In this document: one piece after another, positions 23,490-32,814 of the stretch
Position numbering within the stretch: the first letter of the stretch is position 1
Layout: each line of letters begins with the position of its first letter
From: an uncultured Psychroflexus sp.
Lineage (GTDB): Bacteria; Bacteroidota; Bacteroidia; Flavobacteriales; Flavobacteriaceae
DNA length: 44,702 nucleotides
Reading direction: 5' to 3'
Assembly (NCBI GenBank): GCA_913062845.1
Contig: CAJXVZ010000022.1
Coordinates: 1-44,702, forward strand
Notes under the pieces: generated by a model
Seen by the model: the letters and a program-made list of their open reading frames with translations, nothing else
Told to the model about the DNA's origin: nothing
Databases searched by the model: none
Made by a program: the position numbers and the translations under genes

Positions 23490-26219
23490 ATGAGGATCAA
23501 AATTATAATAGTCATATATTTTATCTCATATACCTTATGTGCTCAAAATGCATCTTTTCAATTTCAGGAAATATTAAACAATAAACGAAACTCAGACTCC
23601 ATAAAAGAGGTACTTTTTACAAATTTATTGAAAACCCACTGGACATCTAAAGCATTGGACGCTCTGCTCATTGATAACTACAATCTTTCAATATGGTACT
23701 ACAAGAATAAAGAAGTTGACAAAGCTATTTCACAAATTAAATCTAACATTATATTGATGGATTCAATTCATCACAGAGACGCCCTCTTTTATAGAAAGAA
23801 TATTTACAGCCTTGCAGTTTATCTTAAGAAAAATAATCAACCGGACCAAGCAATAGAATATTATGATAAAGTTTTAAAGTCAGGAATCATTGACGATTTC
23901 TCCATGTTTTCTTCATTTCAAATTGGCGTTTTCTTTTTTGATAAAGAAAATTATTATAAAGCCATAGATTATTTTGAAACTACTTATGATATAGGCCACG
24001 AAGTAAATAGAATAGGATATATTACAACTACTGTAAATTATCTGGCAGTTTGTTATAGACTGGTTGATAAAAAAGATTATATGTCTAAAGCCTTGAATAT
24101 TGTCACTAAACAAATAGATAACGAAAGAAATATATTCAAACAAGGCGGCTCTGACCAGGAGGCTTTCAATAGTGCTTTAGCGTCATTGTATCATCAACTT
24201 GGAAATATTTATGCAAACAAAACAGATGGAGATTTTGAAAAAGCAATATTCAATTTTCAGAATGCACTGAACTATGCTTATCAATTAAATAATAAAAATA
24301 AATCCTATCAACTTGCTTTGATCTACCATGATATTGGAAATACATATGCTTACAATAACGATAAAACAGCTTTTGAATTCTACAATAAGGTTCTAAAATT
24401 CACTACTGATAAGATTCTCACTAATCAGTTGTTAGACAATAAAGCTAATTTATATAAACGACTAAATGAATTTGAAAAATCTAAAATCAATAATCAATTA
24501 GCATTAAAAACATTATCTCCGAATATTAATGATAACTATGATGTTTTAAATTCTGCAAATGATTATTTAAACTCAAGTCAAAAATACCTAACTATAAATA
24601 CACTAATAAATAAAGCAGAAATTTATATCGAAGAAGCACATCATAATGACTACCTGTCCAAAGACCTAAACCTAAAAGCTTTGGAAATATTAAAAATTAC
24701 TGAAAATGTCTTAGACGCTGTAAGACTGGAGTATTTAGAATATAAAACAAAGTTGTTTTGGAGAAATAATGCATCCAGACTTTACACCAATGCAATAAAG
24801 GTCTGTTTTGCATTGAAAGATCATGAAAAAGCATTTTATTTTATGGAAAAAAATAAGGCTTTGCTATTATTGGAAGATGTTGTACTGGAAGGAAAAAGAA
24901 ATAATGCTGACATTCCAAATGATATTACCGAAGCTTATAACAAATTCAGACGTGAAGTCATAAAATACGAATCTGCAAGCGACTCATTTTTTAAACAAAA
25001 GTTAGTGGCTAAAGCTAACTACAATACGTTCATAGATTCGCTTGATGCCAAGTACAAACCATATTTTAAATCTATAGAGCCCGCTGAAGTGATTTCGCTT
25101 AATTCTTTTCAAAACAGTATTGAAGATACCAAGCAGGCTTTTATAGAATATATCCTTGGAGAAAAAGAAGGCTTTGGTATGCTGATCACCAAAGAAACCG
25201 TTGAATTATTTGCCATTCATGAAATTGAATCCTTAAGGTCGCAAATCAATGAATTTAAATCTTTTTTAAAAAAACCTAAAGCTGAAAAAGCAGAAAAAGA
25301 AAGATATAATCGAATTTCATATTCCATTTACAACAGTTTGTTTCCTGAACGTATCAGAACTAATATTGAAGGTAAATCGTTACAAATTATACCAGACGAT
25401 ATTTTGCTTAATATCCCGTTTGAAGCTTTGCAAACCTCAAATGCCAATGATGACTATTTGATATACAAACACCAAATTAGTTATGCCAATTCATTAACAT
25501 TTTTGAGTCAGAATAAACTTTTAAAAAGACAAAACACCAAAAATGCCATTGGGTTTGCTCCAATTAGATTCCACTCAGGTTTACCAACTTTAGAGAATTC
25601 AAAAACTGAAATAGAAACATTAGGTTTGATCAAAAATGTTGAATTGCTTGAAGGAGAAAAGGCGACTAAACAAAGTTTAGTTCAAAATTTGACAAATTAC
25701 AAACTTGTTCATATTTCTACCCATGCCAGTATGGACGGGTTAAGAAATCCATATCTGGTCATGAGCGACTCATTGATCAATATCAATGAACTCTCGTTGA
25801 CAAGAAACTCAGCTGAACTTGTCGTCTTAAGCGCCTGTGAAACAGCCAATGGCGAGCTTTATAAAGGTGAAGGTGTCTTAAGTCTTTCAAGAAGTTTTTT
25901 TAATACAGGAGCAAAGTCTGTAGTAAGCACTTTGTGGGCGATAGATGATAAAACATCTTCCGAAATCATGACTGCATTTTATAGCAACCTAAATGAGGGG
26001 CAATCCAAATCTGAAGCCTTACATCATGCAAAGACAGACTATTTAAAATCTCATTCGCTGTCTGAGCTATCACCTTATTACTGGGCTTCCTTTATATTGA
26101 TTGGTGATAATGGACCTATTGATTTTCATAACGACAATACAACTTACTATTTCCTTCTGGCTTTGTCCTTTACTTGTTTTACAGTTTACTTTTTTTGGAA
26201 ATGCAGAAGATTGAAATGA
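23490..26219 (+). CDS. TPR-CHAT protein with C-terminal membrane anchor
   Basis: This 909-residue protein has a signal peptide (MRIKIIIVIYFISYTLCAQ), a long TPR-rich helical region (about 40-460) and a C-terminal CHAT domain (about 590-880), a caspase-like peptidase fold. The predicted dyad is present: His745 in LVHISTHASMDG and Cys783 in VVLSACETANGELYKGEG, followed by the typical SVVSTLWAIDD and YYWASFILIGD. A last membrane helix (YYFLLALSFTCFTVYFFW) and a basic tail KCRRLK anchor it. With the signal peptide this places the CHAT domain in the periplasm with a cytoplasmic tail. Divergent ECF sigma and anti-sigma genes suggest stress-responsive control. Substrate unknown. Confidence 0.92.
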   Translation: MRIKIIIVIYFISYTLCAQNASFQFQEILNNKRNSDSIKEVLFTNLLKTHWTSKALDALLIDNYNLSIWYYKNKEVDKAISQIKSNIILMDSIHHRDALFYRKNIYSLAVYLKKNNQPDQAIEYYDKVLKSGIIDDFSMFSSFQIGVFFFDKENYYKAIDYFETTYDIGHEVNRIGYITTTVNYLAVCYRLVDKKDYMSKALNIVTKQIDNERNIFKQGGSDQEAFNSALASLYHQLGNIYANKTDGDFEKAIFNFQNALNYAYQLNNKNKSYQLALIYHDIGNTYAYNNDKTAFEFYNKVLKFTTDKILTNQLLDNKANLYKRLNEFEKSKINNQLALKTLSPNINDNYDVLNSANDYLNSSQKYLTINTLINKAEIYIEEAHHNDYLSKDLNLKALEILKITENVLDAVRLEYLEYKTKLFWRNNASRLYTNAIKVCFALKDHEKAFYFMEKNKALLLLEDVVLEGKRNNADIPNDITEAYNKFRREVIKYESASDSFFKQKLVAKANYNTFIDSLDAKYKPYFKSIEPAEVISLNSFQNSIEDTKQAFIEYILGEKEGFGMLITKETVELFAIHEIESLRSQINEFKSFLKKPKAEKAEKERYNRISYSIYNSLFPERIRTNIEGKSLQIIPDDILLNIPFEALQTSNANDDYLIYKHQISYANSLTFLSQNKLLKRQNTKNAIGFAPIRFHSGLPTLENSKTEIETLGLIKNVELLEGEKATKQSLVQNLTNYKLVHISTHASMDGLRNPYLVMSDSLININELSLTRNSAELVVLSACETANGELYKGEGVLSLSRSFFNTGAKSVVSTLWAIDDKTSSEIMTAFYSNLNEGQSKSEALHHAKTDYLKSHSLSELSPYYWASFILIGDNGPIDFHNDNTTYYFLLALSFTCFTVYFFWKCRRLK

Positions 26220-26629
26220 TAAAGAAGATCTAAACTAATACCATTAAAACTATGCATTCAGTTTAGGCAGATTCAAAGTCATTTAGGTCATTAAAACAAA
26301 AATGAACAAACTTCAGCCCAAATTATGCAACAGGAGGCGAAGAAGGAGCCGAATTACTTGCATGAGGTGGGTTTATACTGGCGATAAATGACAGCATTAA
26401 CAAACCCCGAGCTTGAAAGTCACTATTGTTCTGACTTTTTAAACCTTGAATACACATATCTTTCAGAATATCCACATTTAATCTTATTCCTGAAATTCAA
26501 CATTATATTCATCCAAAAAATAGCCTGATCAAGACAAATTGAAAAAAAATAAAAAATTCTGGGTAACAAAAGATGAGTTTTATGCACATCCTTATGAAAA
26601 CCAGAACAACAAACACATTATTAAGACTT
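26220..26629. other. Intergenic region before the secretion operon
   Basis: No convincing gene was seen. A 50-codon minus-strand frame (GTG 26475 to TAA 26323) ends in NPPHASNSAPSSPPVA, and a 20-codon plus-strand frame (26325-26387) reads MQQEAKKEPNYLHEVGLYWR. They overlap and at most one can be real. The 3' end contains the motif TGGGTAACAAA (26560-26570) that recurs before the YD-repeat genes. No canonical TAnnTTTG promoter was found. Confidence 0.4.
26560..26570 (+). promoter_or_regulatory. Motif TGGGTAACAAA before the secretion operon
   Basis: An 11-bp string found again at 37792-37802, 82 bp before the first YD-repeat gene. Here it lies 60 bp before the pseudopilin start (26630), after an A-rich tract. 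It could be a common regulator site or part of a shared promoter. Confidence 0.3.
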
Positions 26630-27034
26630 ATGAAAATTCTTAGAAAACTACCCGGGTACAATCTACAGGAAGTATTGATCGTGCTCGCTATCATTGGCAT
26701 ACTACTGTTAATTGCCTTACCCAACCTGATGCCTTTGATAGCAAAGACCAAAAGTACAGAAGCCAAACAACATCTTAATGCGATCTATAATGCACAAACC
26801 ATGTACAGGTATATGTATTCAAGATATTCAGTAGATTTTGATGAAATAGACTACGAGGCACCTAAAACGACCTTAGAAGGTGGTCGTGCATATTACCGGT
26901 ATGAGATCATAAAAGCCGACAACAATAGTTTTTTAGCCAGAGCAACAGCTGTAGATGACTTTGACGGAGACGGTATTTTCAACGTTTGGGAAATCGATGA
27001 AAATGGCGCGCCTATTCAGAAAATCAAAGACTAG
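26630..27034 (+). CDS. Type II pseudopilin / type IV pilin-like protein (GspG-like)
   Basis: The prepilin signal is MKILRKLPG followed by the mature N-terminus YNLQEVLIVLAIIGILLLIA: cleavage after Gly, and the invariant Glu at position 5. The ATG at 26630 gives the normal short leader; an upstream ATG at 26573 would give a 28-residue leader. The mature protein (about 125 residues) has the long N-terminal helix, a small head and a C-terminal loop DFDGDGIFNVWE that fits the EF-hand pattern DxDxDGxxxxxE. Calcium at a C-terminal loop also stabilises GspG of type II systems. As the first gene of the operon it is the best candidate for the major pseudopilin. Confidence 0.85.
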   Translation: MKILRKLPGYNLQEVLIVLAIIGILLLIALPNLMPLIAKTKSTEAKQHLNAIYNAQTMYRYMYSRYSVDFDEIDYEAPKTTLEGGRAYYRYEIIKADNNSFLARATAVDDFDGDGIFNVWEIDENGAPIQKIKD

Positions 27035-27038
27035 AAGC

Positions 27039-27515
27039 ATGTTGGTTTTTATTCAAATTGTAACGACTATAGCTTTTTTGGCTATAGCTTTTCAGGATAT
27101 CAAGGACAAAGCAGTGAGTTTGTTTTTGTTTCCGCTATTGACCATTTGCATTGGACTATACCACTATCACCAGAGTACCTGGGAATTATTTTGTATTCAT
27201 TCCATCATAAATATCATAATCGTTAGTGTAATACTTCTAACATTATACACATACATAAGGCTTAGGCAAAACCATATTTTTTTCAATGTGTTTGGTTCTG
27301 GCGATATGGCGATGTTCTATGTCTTATGTTTTTCATTTGCAACAGTATCCTTCGTTATATCCTTTGTGTTTTCTATTATATTCTCACTGGTACTATCGAT
27401 GCTCTTCTACAAGCCATCATCACAAATACCATTGGCAGGACACATGGCCATCTTTTTCCTATGCATATTTGTTTTTAATTGGTTTGGGATATTAAACCAT
27501 TTATACCGGATTTGA
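27039..27515 (+). CDS. Prepilin peptidase (A24 family, no methylase domain)
   Basis: This 158-residue integral membrane aspartic peptidase cleaves the leaders of the pseudopilins. Both catalytic aspartates are visible: Asp20 in AFQDIKDK and Asp89 in the GxGD motif FGSGDMAMF. About five or six membrane helices cover the whole length. The N-terminal cysteine-rich methyltransferase domain of GspO/PilD is missing, so N-methylation of mature pilins is either absent or done elsewhere. The ATG at 27039 starts 4 bp after the pseudopilin stop, and its TGA overlaps the next ATG. Confidence 0.85.
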   Translation: MLVFIQIVTTIAFLAIAFQDIKDKAVSLFLFPLLTICIGLYHYHQSTWELFCIHSIINIIIVSVILLTLYTYIRLRQNHIFFNVFGSGDMAMFYVLCFSFATVSFVISFVFSIIFSLVLSMLFYKPSSQIPLAGHMAIFFLCIFVFNWFGILNHLYRI

Positions 27516-28915
27516 TGATGGAGACACTTAGGATAAATACCGCTTTAAAACAGCTTATTTCAGACGAACAGGCCTACTCACAACGCATTGTTCCCATTGA
27601 AGAAAACGCAGATTGTATAACGTTTCTGACTGATTTTGTTTCAGACGAAAAAGAACAGGAACTGCATATTTTATTTGAAAAAGACATCATCCTGAAAGCA
27701 GAACGGCAATCAAAAATCGATGAGCTGTTGTCCTATAACTTCAGAAAAAAATCGACATCCAGCCAGCTGAACTACTCCGAAGACTTCATTCTAAAAATTC
27801 TCTACAGTGCCAAGCATGTTTCCGGAAGTGATATTCATCTGGAACCCTTTGAAAATGGCGGACGAATTCGATTTAGAATTGATGGTAAGCTGATCGAACA
27901 ATACATCATCAGCAAAGACGAATACCCGGTATTGGTGAATAAAATCAAAATTAAAGCTAATCTGGATATTTCTGAAAAACGCTTACCTCAGGATGGTCGG
28001 ATCAGCATAAAAGACAAAACTGAGGAATTTGATATTCGTGTATCCAGCTTACCTACCCTTCATGGTGAAAAAATTGTAATGCGTATTTTGAACAAAGATG
28101 CCAACAGTTTGTCATTAGACCATTTAGGAATGAGCAAAACAGAACTGGAGTTGTACAAAGAACAAATTCAAAAGCCCAACGGAATCATTCTGATCTCAGG
28201 ACCTACCGGGTCCGGCAAAACGACAACATTATACGCCACTCTAAAACAGCTGAATACCAGAGATACGAATATACTCACCATCGAAGACCCTATTGAATAC
28301 ACCTTAGAAGGCATAAGCCAGGTTCAGTTGAAAGAAAGTATTGGCTTAGACTTTGTCAGTGCCTTACGTGCCTTTCTCAGACAGGACCCTGATATCATCA
28401 TGATTGGAGAAATCAGAGATGCTAAAACAGCAAACATGGCGGTAAGATCGGCCTTAACAGGGCATTTGGTCTTATCTACCATTCATACCAACTCTGCCTG
28501 GGCTACGATAAACCGATTAATTGACATGGGTATCCCGTCTTACCTTTTAGCAAGTACGATTAATATCTCTTTAGCACAACGTTTACTGAGAACGCTTTGT
28601 CCACACTGTAAGCAAAAAAAGGAAGCCGATCCAAAGGACTTTCCCGGCACATTTGAATTGCCAAAACCCATAAACTCGTACTATACCGAAGTGGGTTGCC
28701 CTGAATGTCATTATTCTGGCTATCAGGGGCGAAAGGCGATTTATGAGATGATACCAATCAGTAAAACTTTAAAAACAAAAATAAAAAATAACGAACCGGA
28801 TATTGACAATTATTTAAAAGATCAGCATATCAACACATTAAGAAACAATGCCCTGAAACTGCTTTTTTCAGGAGAAACTTCTCCGAAAGAGGTGTTTCCT
28901 TATTTGTTGCAATGA
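27515..28915 (+). CDS. Secretion/pilus assembly ATPase (GspE/PilB-like)
   Basis: This cytoplasmic hexameric ATPase drives pseudopilus assembly. From the ATG at 27515 (overlapping the peptidase stop) it has an N-terminal domain beginning at LRINTALKQLISDEQ, then the bipartite core with SASDIHLEP-type motif (VSGSDIHLEPFENGGRIRFR), Walker A GPTGSGKTTTLY (Lys about 235), Asp box TIEDPIEYTLEG, Walker B DPDIIMIGEIRD and a His box ALTGHLVLSTIHTNSAW. A four-cysteine zinc motif (CPHC and CPEC, about residues 365-410) is typical of assembly ATPases rather than PilT retraction ATPases. No PilT is present. Confidence 0.96.
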   Translation: MMETLRINTALKQLISDEQAYSQRIVPIEENADCITFLTDFVSDEKEQELHILFEKDIILKAERQSKIDELLSYNFRKKSTSSQLNYSEDFILKILYSAKHVSGSDIHLEPFENGGRIRFRIDGKLIEQYIISKDEYPVLVNKIKIKANLDISEKRLPQDGRISIKDKTEEFDIRVSSLPTLHGEKIVMRILNKDANSLSLDHLGMSKTELELYKEQIQKPNGIILISGPTGSGKTTTLYATLKQLNTRDTNILTIEDPIEYTLEGISQVQLKESIGLDFVSALRAFLRQDPDIIMIGEIRDAKTANMAVRSALTGHLVLSTIHTNSAWATINRLIDMGIPSYLLASTINISLAQRLLRTLCPHCKQKKEADPKDFPGTFELPKPINSYYTEVGCPECHYSGYQGRKAIYEMIPISKTLKTKIKNNEPDIDNYLKDQHINTLRNNALKLLFSGETSPKEVFPYLLQ

Positions 28916-28931
28916 TCAGAATCAGCAGACT

Positions 28932-31124
28932 ATGAACAGACATTTAGTATACATTTTCATACCTGTTTTAATGCTTTTGAGTATAAAAGGTCTATCTCAA
29001 AATGACAATCGGCTGGATAATATCCGTGCTCAATTGATAGAATTATCTTCAACAAATCAGGGCTTGAACCAAACCTTCGAGACAGAAATAAACATCAGCA
29101 ATGTCAACCTACAGACGCTCTTGATGGGCATTGCGGAATTGTACGATATCAACATCAATATAGATCAGTCCATCACCGGACAGTCGGTCACCAATACCTT
29201 TAAAGGGGTAAACATCATTGATTTGTTTGTTTTTTTATGTAAAGAATACGAACTCAATATAGAATTTACAGGAAATATTTTGTCATTTAAACCTTATTCG
29301 GTTGAAGAGGTTAAACCCGAAGACCCCTTTTATATTGAAGTCTTTGAAAATGACATGATTTCAATGGACATTAAGAACCAAAAACTATCAGATGTCGTCA
29401 AAGAGATATCTAAAAAATCCGGCCGAAACATTGTCTTTAAACCCGGATTGGAGAATAAAAACATTTCAATATTTACGACTAAAGCCAATTTTAAAAATGC
29501 CCTTTTACAACTGGCCATTGGCAACGCCTTGAACCTTGATTATTCTGAAAATGATTTTATAGTATTTACAAAGTCAGAAAACACAGACGAATTCCGTGTG
29601 GGGCAATCCATCCGAACAAAAGTCGGATATGAGATCATTGATGAATACGCACAACTCCTCAAGGTGAGTTTCAGAGATACATCAGTCAAGGATATCATCA
29701 ATAGTTTAACTGTAGATCTAAATCTTAATGTCTTTACTGCAACTCCTCTGGATGAGGCCGGAAAAGTGACCTTTGTCGCCAGTGAAATAACATTAGACCA
29801 ATTATTGCACAAAATATTCGAAAAGAAAAATACTTCTTCTCAGGCATCTGAAACCAATGGTCAAGCCGGCTTTAATTCTAATAAACCACAGGCCGAATCG
29901 TCGAGAACAACATCAGCATTTACCTTTAAAAAAGAAAACAACATATACTATTTCGGAACCGAAAGTCAATTAAGCATCCAAAAAGTAGAACTCATACGCT
30001 TAAAGCACCGTTCTGTAGAAATGCTTTCTGACCCTTCCGGAGGCATGACCAATCGGCGGAACGGTACCAGAAATCTGGATATTGGTGCACAGGCCGCTTT
30101 TCGAAGCTTTGGAACAAATAATTTTAGAAACAATCCCACCTTTAGCAATGCCAACCAGGGACAAAACATGTCTAACCGAATGGGGAATACTGCATTGAAT
30201 AACAATCCAAATAATGGTTTTCAACAACATTCCGGCAGCATTTTAGATTTGGTCCCTGAAGACCTCGTGAATGCTGAAGACTTGAATATTTCACTAGACT
30301 ATGAGCAAAACAGTCTATATGTGAGCGGTTCCAGTCAAAAGATAGAACGGCTTAAAAACTTCCTGCAAAAAATCGATAAACCTGTACCCGTGGTCCTGAT
30401 TGAAGTTATGATCATCGAGGTGAGCAGAAGTGCCATAATGGAAGCCGGAATAAGTTGGGGAATTGGCAACCAACCAACATCCACGCAAGGAAACATTTTC
30501 CCACAGACTAATCTCAATCTCGGAGCAGAAACCATCAACAGAGTCATTGGCGGATTTGATGGGTTTGGCTCTTTTAATCTGGGAAAAGTCGTACCCAATT
30601 TCTTTGCCAGCATCAAAGCCATGGAAGAAAATGGCAAGTTAAAAGTACGCTCAACACCAAAACTGTCAACCCTAAGTGGTCATCGTGCGACCTTTTCAAA
30701 CGGTCAAACCTCATACTATACAGTTACAGAACAAAACATCTTCTCTGGTAATAATCCAATAAACAGCACAATACAAAATTTTGTACCTATAGATGCAGAA
30801 TTAGGTCTTACCATCAAACCTATTGTATCAGGCGATGGTCAGGTCACTCTGGATATTTTTGTGATCCAGTCCGATTTTGGTCAGCGTATCAGTGAAAATG
30901 CACCACCGGATATCCGGTCCAGAGAATTCAGTTCTCTCATCAGAGTTCGTGATCAGGATATTGTGGTTCTGGGCGGATTGGAAGAGCAAAAAAATGACGA
31001 TTCGGGAAATGGTGTGCCGTTTTTAGCCAGAGTTCCGGTCATAAAATGGTTGTTTAGCCAGCGACGACGAGAAGACAGCAAGTCGAAATTAACCATACTC
31101 ATTAAACCAACAATAATCGAATAG
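28932..31124 (+). CDS. Outer-membrane secretin (GspD/PilQ-like)
   Basis: This 730-residue secretin forms the outer-membrane gate. It has a signal peptide (MNRHLVYIFIPVLMLLSIKGLSQ, no lipobox), an STN/N0-like domain (about 45-100, MGIAELYDININIDQSITG), repeated N1/N2-type domains (about 130-300), a Asn/Gly-rich linker near 400-430 and the C-terminal secretin core (about 460-728). The core includes VPVVLIEVMIIEVSRSA and the closing GVPFLARVPVIKWLFSQRRR...LIKPTIIE. It starts 16 bp after GspE. The absence of a lipobox means that a pilotin lipoprotein may be needed; two lipoprotein genes follow in the operon. Confidence 0.95.
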   Translation: MNRHLVYIFIPVLMLLSIKGLSQNDNRLDNIRAQLIELSSTNQGLNQTFETEINISNVNLQTLLMGIAELYDININIDQSITGQSVTNTFKGVNIIDLFVFLCKEYELNIEFTGNILSFKPYSVEEVKPEDPFYIEVFENDMISMDIKNQKLSDVVKEISKKSGRNIVFKPGLENKNISIFTTKANFKNALLQLAIGNALNLDYSENDFIVFTKSENTDEFRVGQSIRTKVGYEIIDEYAQLLKVSFRDTSVKDIINSLTVDLNLNVFTATPLDEAGKVTFVASEITLDQLLHKIFEKKNTSSQASETNGQAGFNSNKPQAESSRTTSAFTFKKENNIYYFGTESQLSIQKVELIRLKHRSVEMLSDPSGGMTNRRNGTRNLDIGAQAAFRSFGTNNFRNNPTFSNANQGQNMSNRMGNTALNNNPNNGFQQHSGSILDLVPEDLVNAEDLNISLDYEQNSLYVSGSSQKIERLKNFLQKIDKPVPVVLIEVMIIEVSRSAIMEAGISWGIGNQPTSTQGNIFPQTNLNLGAETINRVIGGFDGFGSFNLGKVVPNFFASIKAMEENGKLKVRSTPKLSTLSGHRATFSNGQTSYYTVTEQNIFSGNNPINSTIQNFVPIDAELGLTIKPIVSGDGQVTLDIFVIQSDFGQRISENAPPDIRSREFSSLIRVRDQDIVVLGGLEEQKNDDSGNGVPFLARVPVIKWLFSQRRREDSKSKLTILIKPTIIE

Positions 31125-31126
31125 TG

Positions 31127-32305
31127 ATGAAGAGACCACTCAGCGACATATTAAATGGTGGAAATTACTATGGTTTTGAAGTGAATCTGTATAATGATGA
31201 TCAGATGGTGTTTAAGGGAACTGTTTTAACAAAGCAAAAAGGTGAACTGAGCTTAAAAGACACTTTTGATCATACTACATTTAAACATGCTTCAGCAAAA
31301 AAACTCAAGGCTGCTGTGGTGATAAACACCAACAAAGTGCTTACAAAATGTCTTGAAAATCAATCCTTACAGAATGACATGTTAGTTGAAAAGGCATTCC
31401 CTAATTTGGACAGGAACCTATTTTACGTTCAAATCTGTCATGAAAAAGACCTTCAATTGGTTAGCATCGCCAGAAAAAAGCACGTTCATGATTGTATTGC
31501 TTCACTGGAAAGTTTGGGCATTTACACAACTTCAATAATATTGGGCAACGTTTTGGTATTTGGTTTAAAACAGCTCTCAGATTTAGAACATGTTTATACT
31601 TCTAATGCGGAAGTCAATTTGGTTCATTCAAAAATTCAGAAATTGGAAGATCTACCAAATAAAACCTATGAGATTCAGGACCAGAGGATCGAGTCTATAT
31701 TCCTCTTGTCTTTTTTAGCAGGGATCCATCAGCACATCAGAATTATAGATGTAGACCATAATTTTCAAAATATAATTGAGTCTTCCAATCAGGAATACCA
31801 TCAGATGCTTTTGTTTTTTTACGGACTTCGTGGAGCAATAGTATTATTATTGACAGGCCTGCTCATCAATTTCATATACTTCAACAAGTACTATTCTTAC
31901 ATACAACAACAAGAAAACACAGACAATTCAAAGCTACAATCCATTTTAACGCCATTAAAAACACAAGTAGATCGGTTAGATAAACTCACCGTTCAGATCC
32001 TGGAAAACAAAGGCTCTTCAAGTAGCTTTTTTGTGAATGAAATCATCAAAACCCTGCCGGATAGCGTTCGATTGTATGAATTGTCATTTCAGCCTTTATC
32101 CAAACCTATCCGAAAAGACAAACCTGTTGAATTGGAAGAAAACACCATTCACCTATCAGGCAATTCCTATAGCAAGGAAGATTTTGCTTTTTGGAACACT
32201 CAACTACAGGATTTGGAATGGGTCAGCCAAATCCTAATTAAAAAATTTGATGCGATTGGACCTTCATCCCATGTTTTTGAAATTACAATAGTAGTGGAAA
32301 TATGA
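31127..32305 (+). CDS. GspL/PilM-N-like inner-membrane assembly protein
   Basis: This protein of about 392 residues has a large N-terminal cytoplasmic domain (about 1-225), a single membrane helix (LLFFYGLRGAIVLLLTGLLI, about 225-245), a coiled-coil segment and a periplasmic ferredoxin-like domain near the C-terminus (FVNEIIKTLPDSVRLYELSF, ISKEDFAFWNTQL-type). This order is that of GspL, or a fused PilM-PilN, which connect the ATPase to the periplasmic parts. Sequence similarity is weak, so the call rests on layout and gene order. The ATG at 31127 follows the secretin stop directly; a GTG at 31124 is an alternative. Confidence 0.65.
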   Translation: MKRPLSDILNGGNYYGFEVNLYNDDQMVFKGTVLTKQKGELSLKDTFDHTTFKHASAKKLKAAVVINTNKVLTKCLENQSLQNDMLVEKAFPNLDRNLFYVQICHEKDLQLVSIARKKHVHDCIASLESLGIYTTSIILGNVLVFGLKQLSDLEHVYTSNAEVNLVHSKIQKLEDLPNKTYEIQDQRIESIFLLSFLAGIHQHIRIIDVDHNFQNIIESSNQEYHQMLLFFYGLRGAIVLLLTGLLINFIYFNKYYSYIQQQENTDNSKLQSILTPLKTQVDRLDKLTVQILENKGSSSSFFVNEIIKTLPDSVRLYELSFQPLSKPIRKDKPVELEENTIHLSGNSYSKEDFAFWNTQLQDLEWVSQILIKKFDAIGPSSHVFEITIVVEI

Positions 32306-32814
32306 GCTACAAGAAAAAAAATATGATTTTGGTTATAGGCTTCTTACTGGTTTGTGCCTTTGCCTATCAGTTTTCAGTGAAAAATACGCTCTCTAACCAA
32401 CAAGTATTTGAAAATCTTCAAAAACAACTAGAAAATGAAAGGATCCTTAAGCAAAACATAGCAGAATTAACCCGACAAAAGTTTTACTTAGATTCTTTAT
32501 TGAAAGTGCACAACATTTCTACAACCAACCTTCAAAATGAATTATTGAAGTATTTGAACACCTTAAGTGAACGTTACAATTGTCAAATTTCAAAATTTGA
32601 AGAGCCACATCTGGATTCGGTGGCAGGCATAGAACATACGTACAACAGGTTTGCTTTGAAAGGTAACTACAAGCAATTGATCCAAACGCTTTACGATTTG
32701 GAATACGACAAAAATCTAGGACAGCTGGTATCGGTTAGTATGATGATTAAAAAAGATTACAAACTTGACCAAACCTATTTAACAGCAGATATTTTATTAA
32801 AAAACACCAAGTGA
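32302..32814 (+). CDS. GspM/PilO-like inner-membrane protein
   Basis: This 170-residue bitopic protein has an N-terminal membrane helix (MILVIGFLLVCAFAYQFSV), a coiled coil (about 35-75, VFENLQKQLENERILKQNI) and a small periplasmic domain ending YKLDQTYLTADILLKN. This is the architecture of GspM/PilO, partner of GspL/PilN. Its ATG overlaps the previous stop (ATGA) and its own stop overlaps the next gene, so subunit ratios are set by coupling. Assigned from shape and place in the operon. Confidence 0.65.
   Translation: MSYKKKNMILVIGFLLVCAFAYQFSVKNTLSNQQVFENLQKQLENERILKQNIAELTRQKFYLDSLLKVHNISTTNLQNELLKYLNTLSERYNCQISKFEEPHLDSVAGIEHTYNRFALKGNYKQLIQTLYDLEYDKNLGQLVSVSMMIKKDYKLDQTYLTADILLKNTK

Noticed and set aside
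26573-26629. Upstream start for the pseudopilin at 26573
   Set aside because: It would give a 28-residue leader, whereas the ATG at 26630 gives the usual 9-residue prepilin leader.
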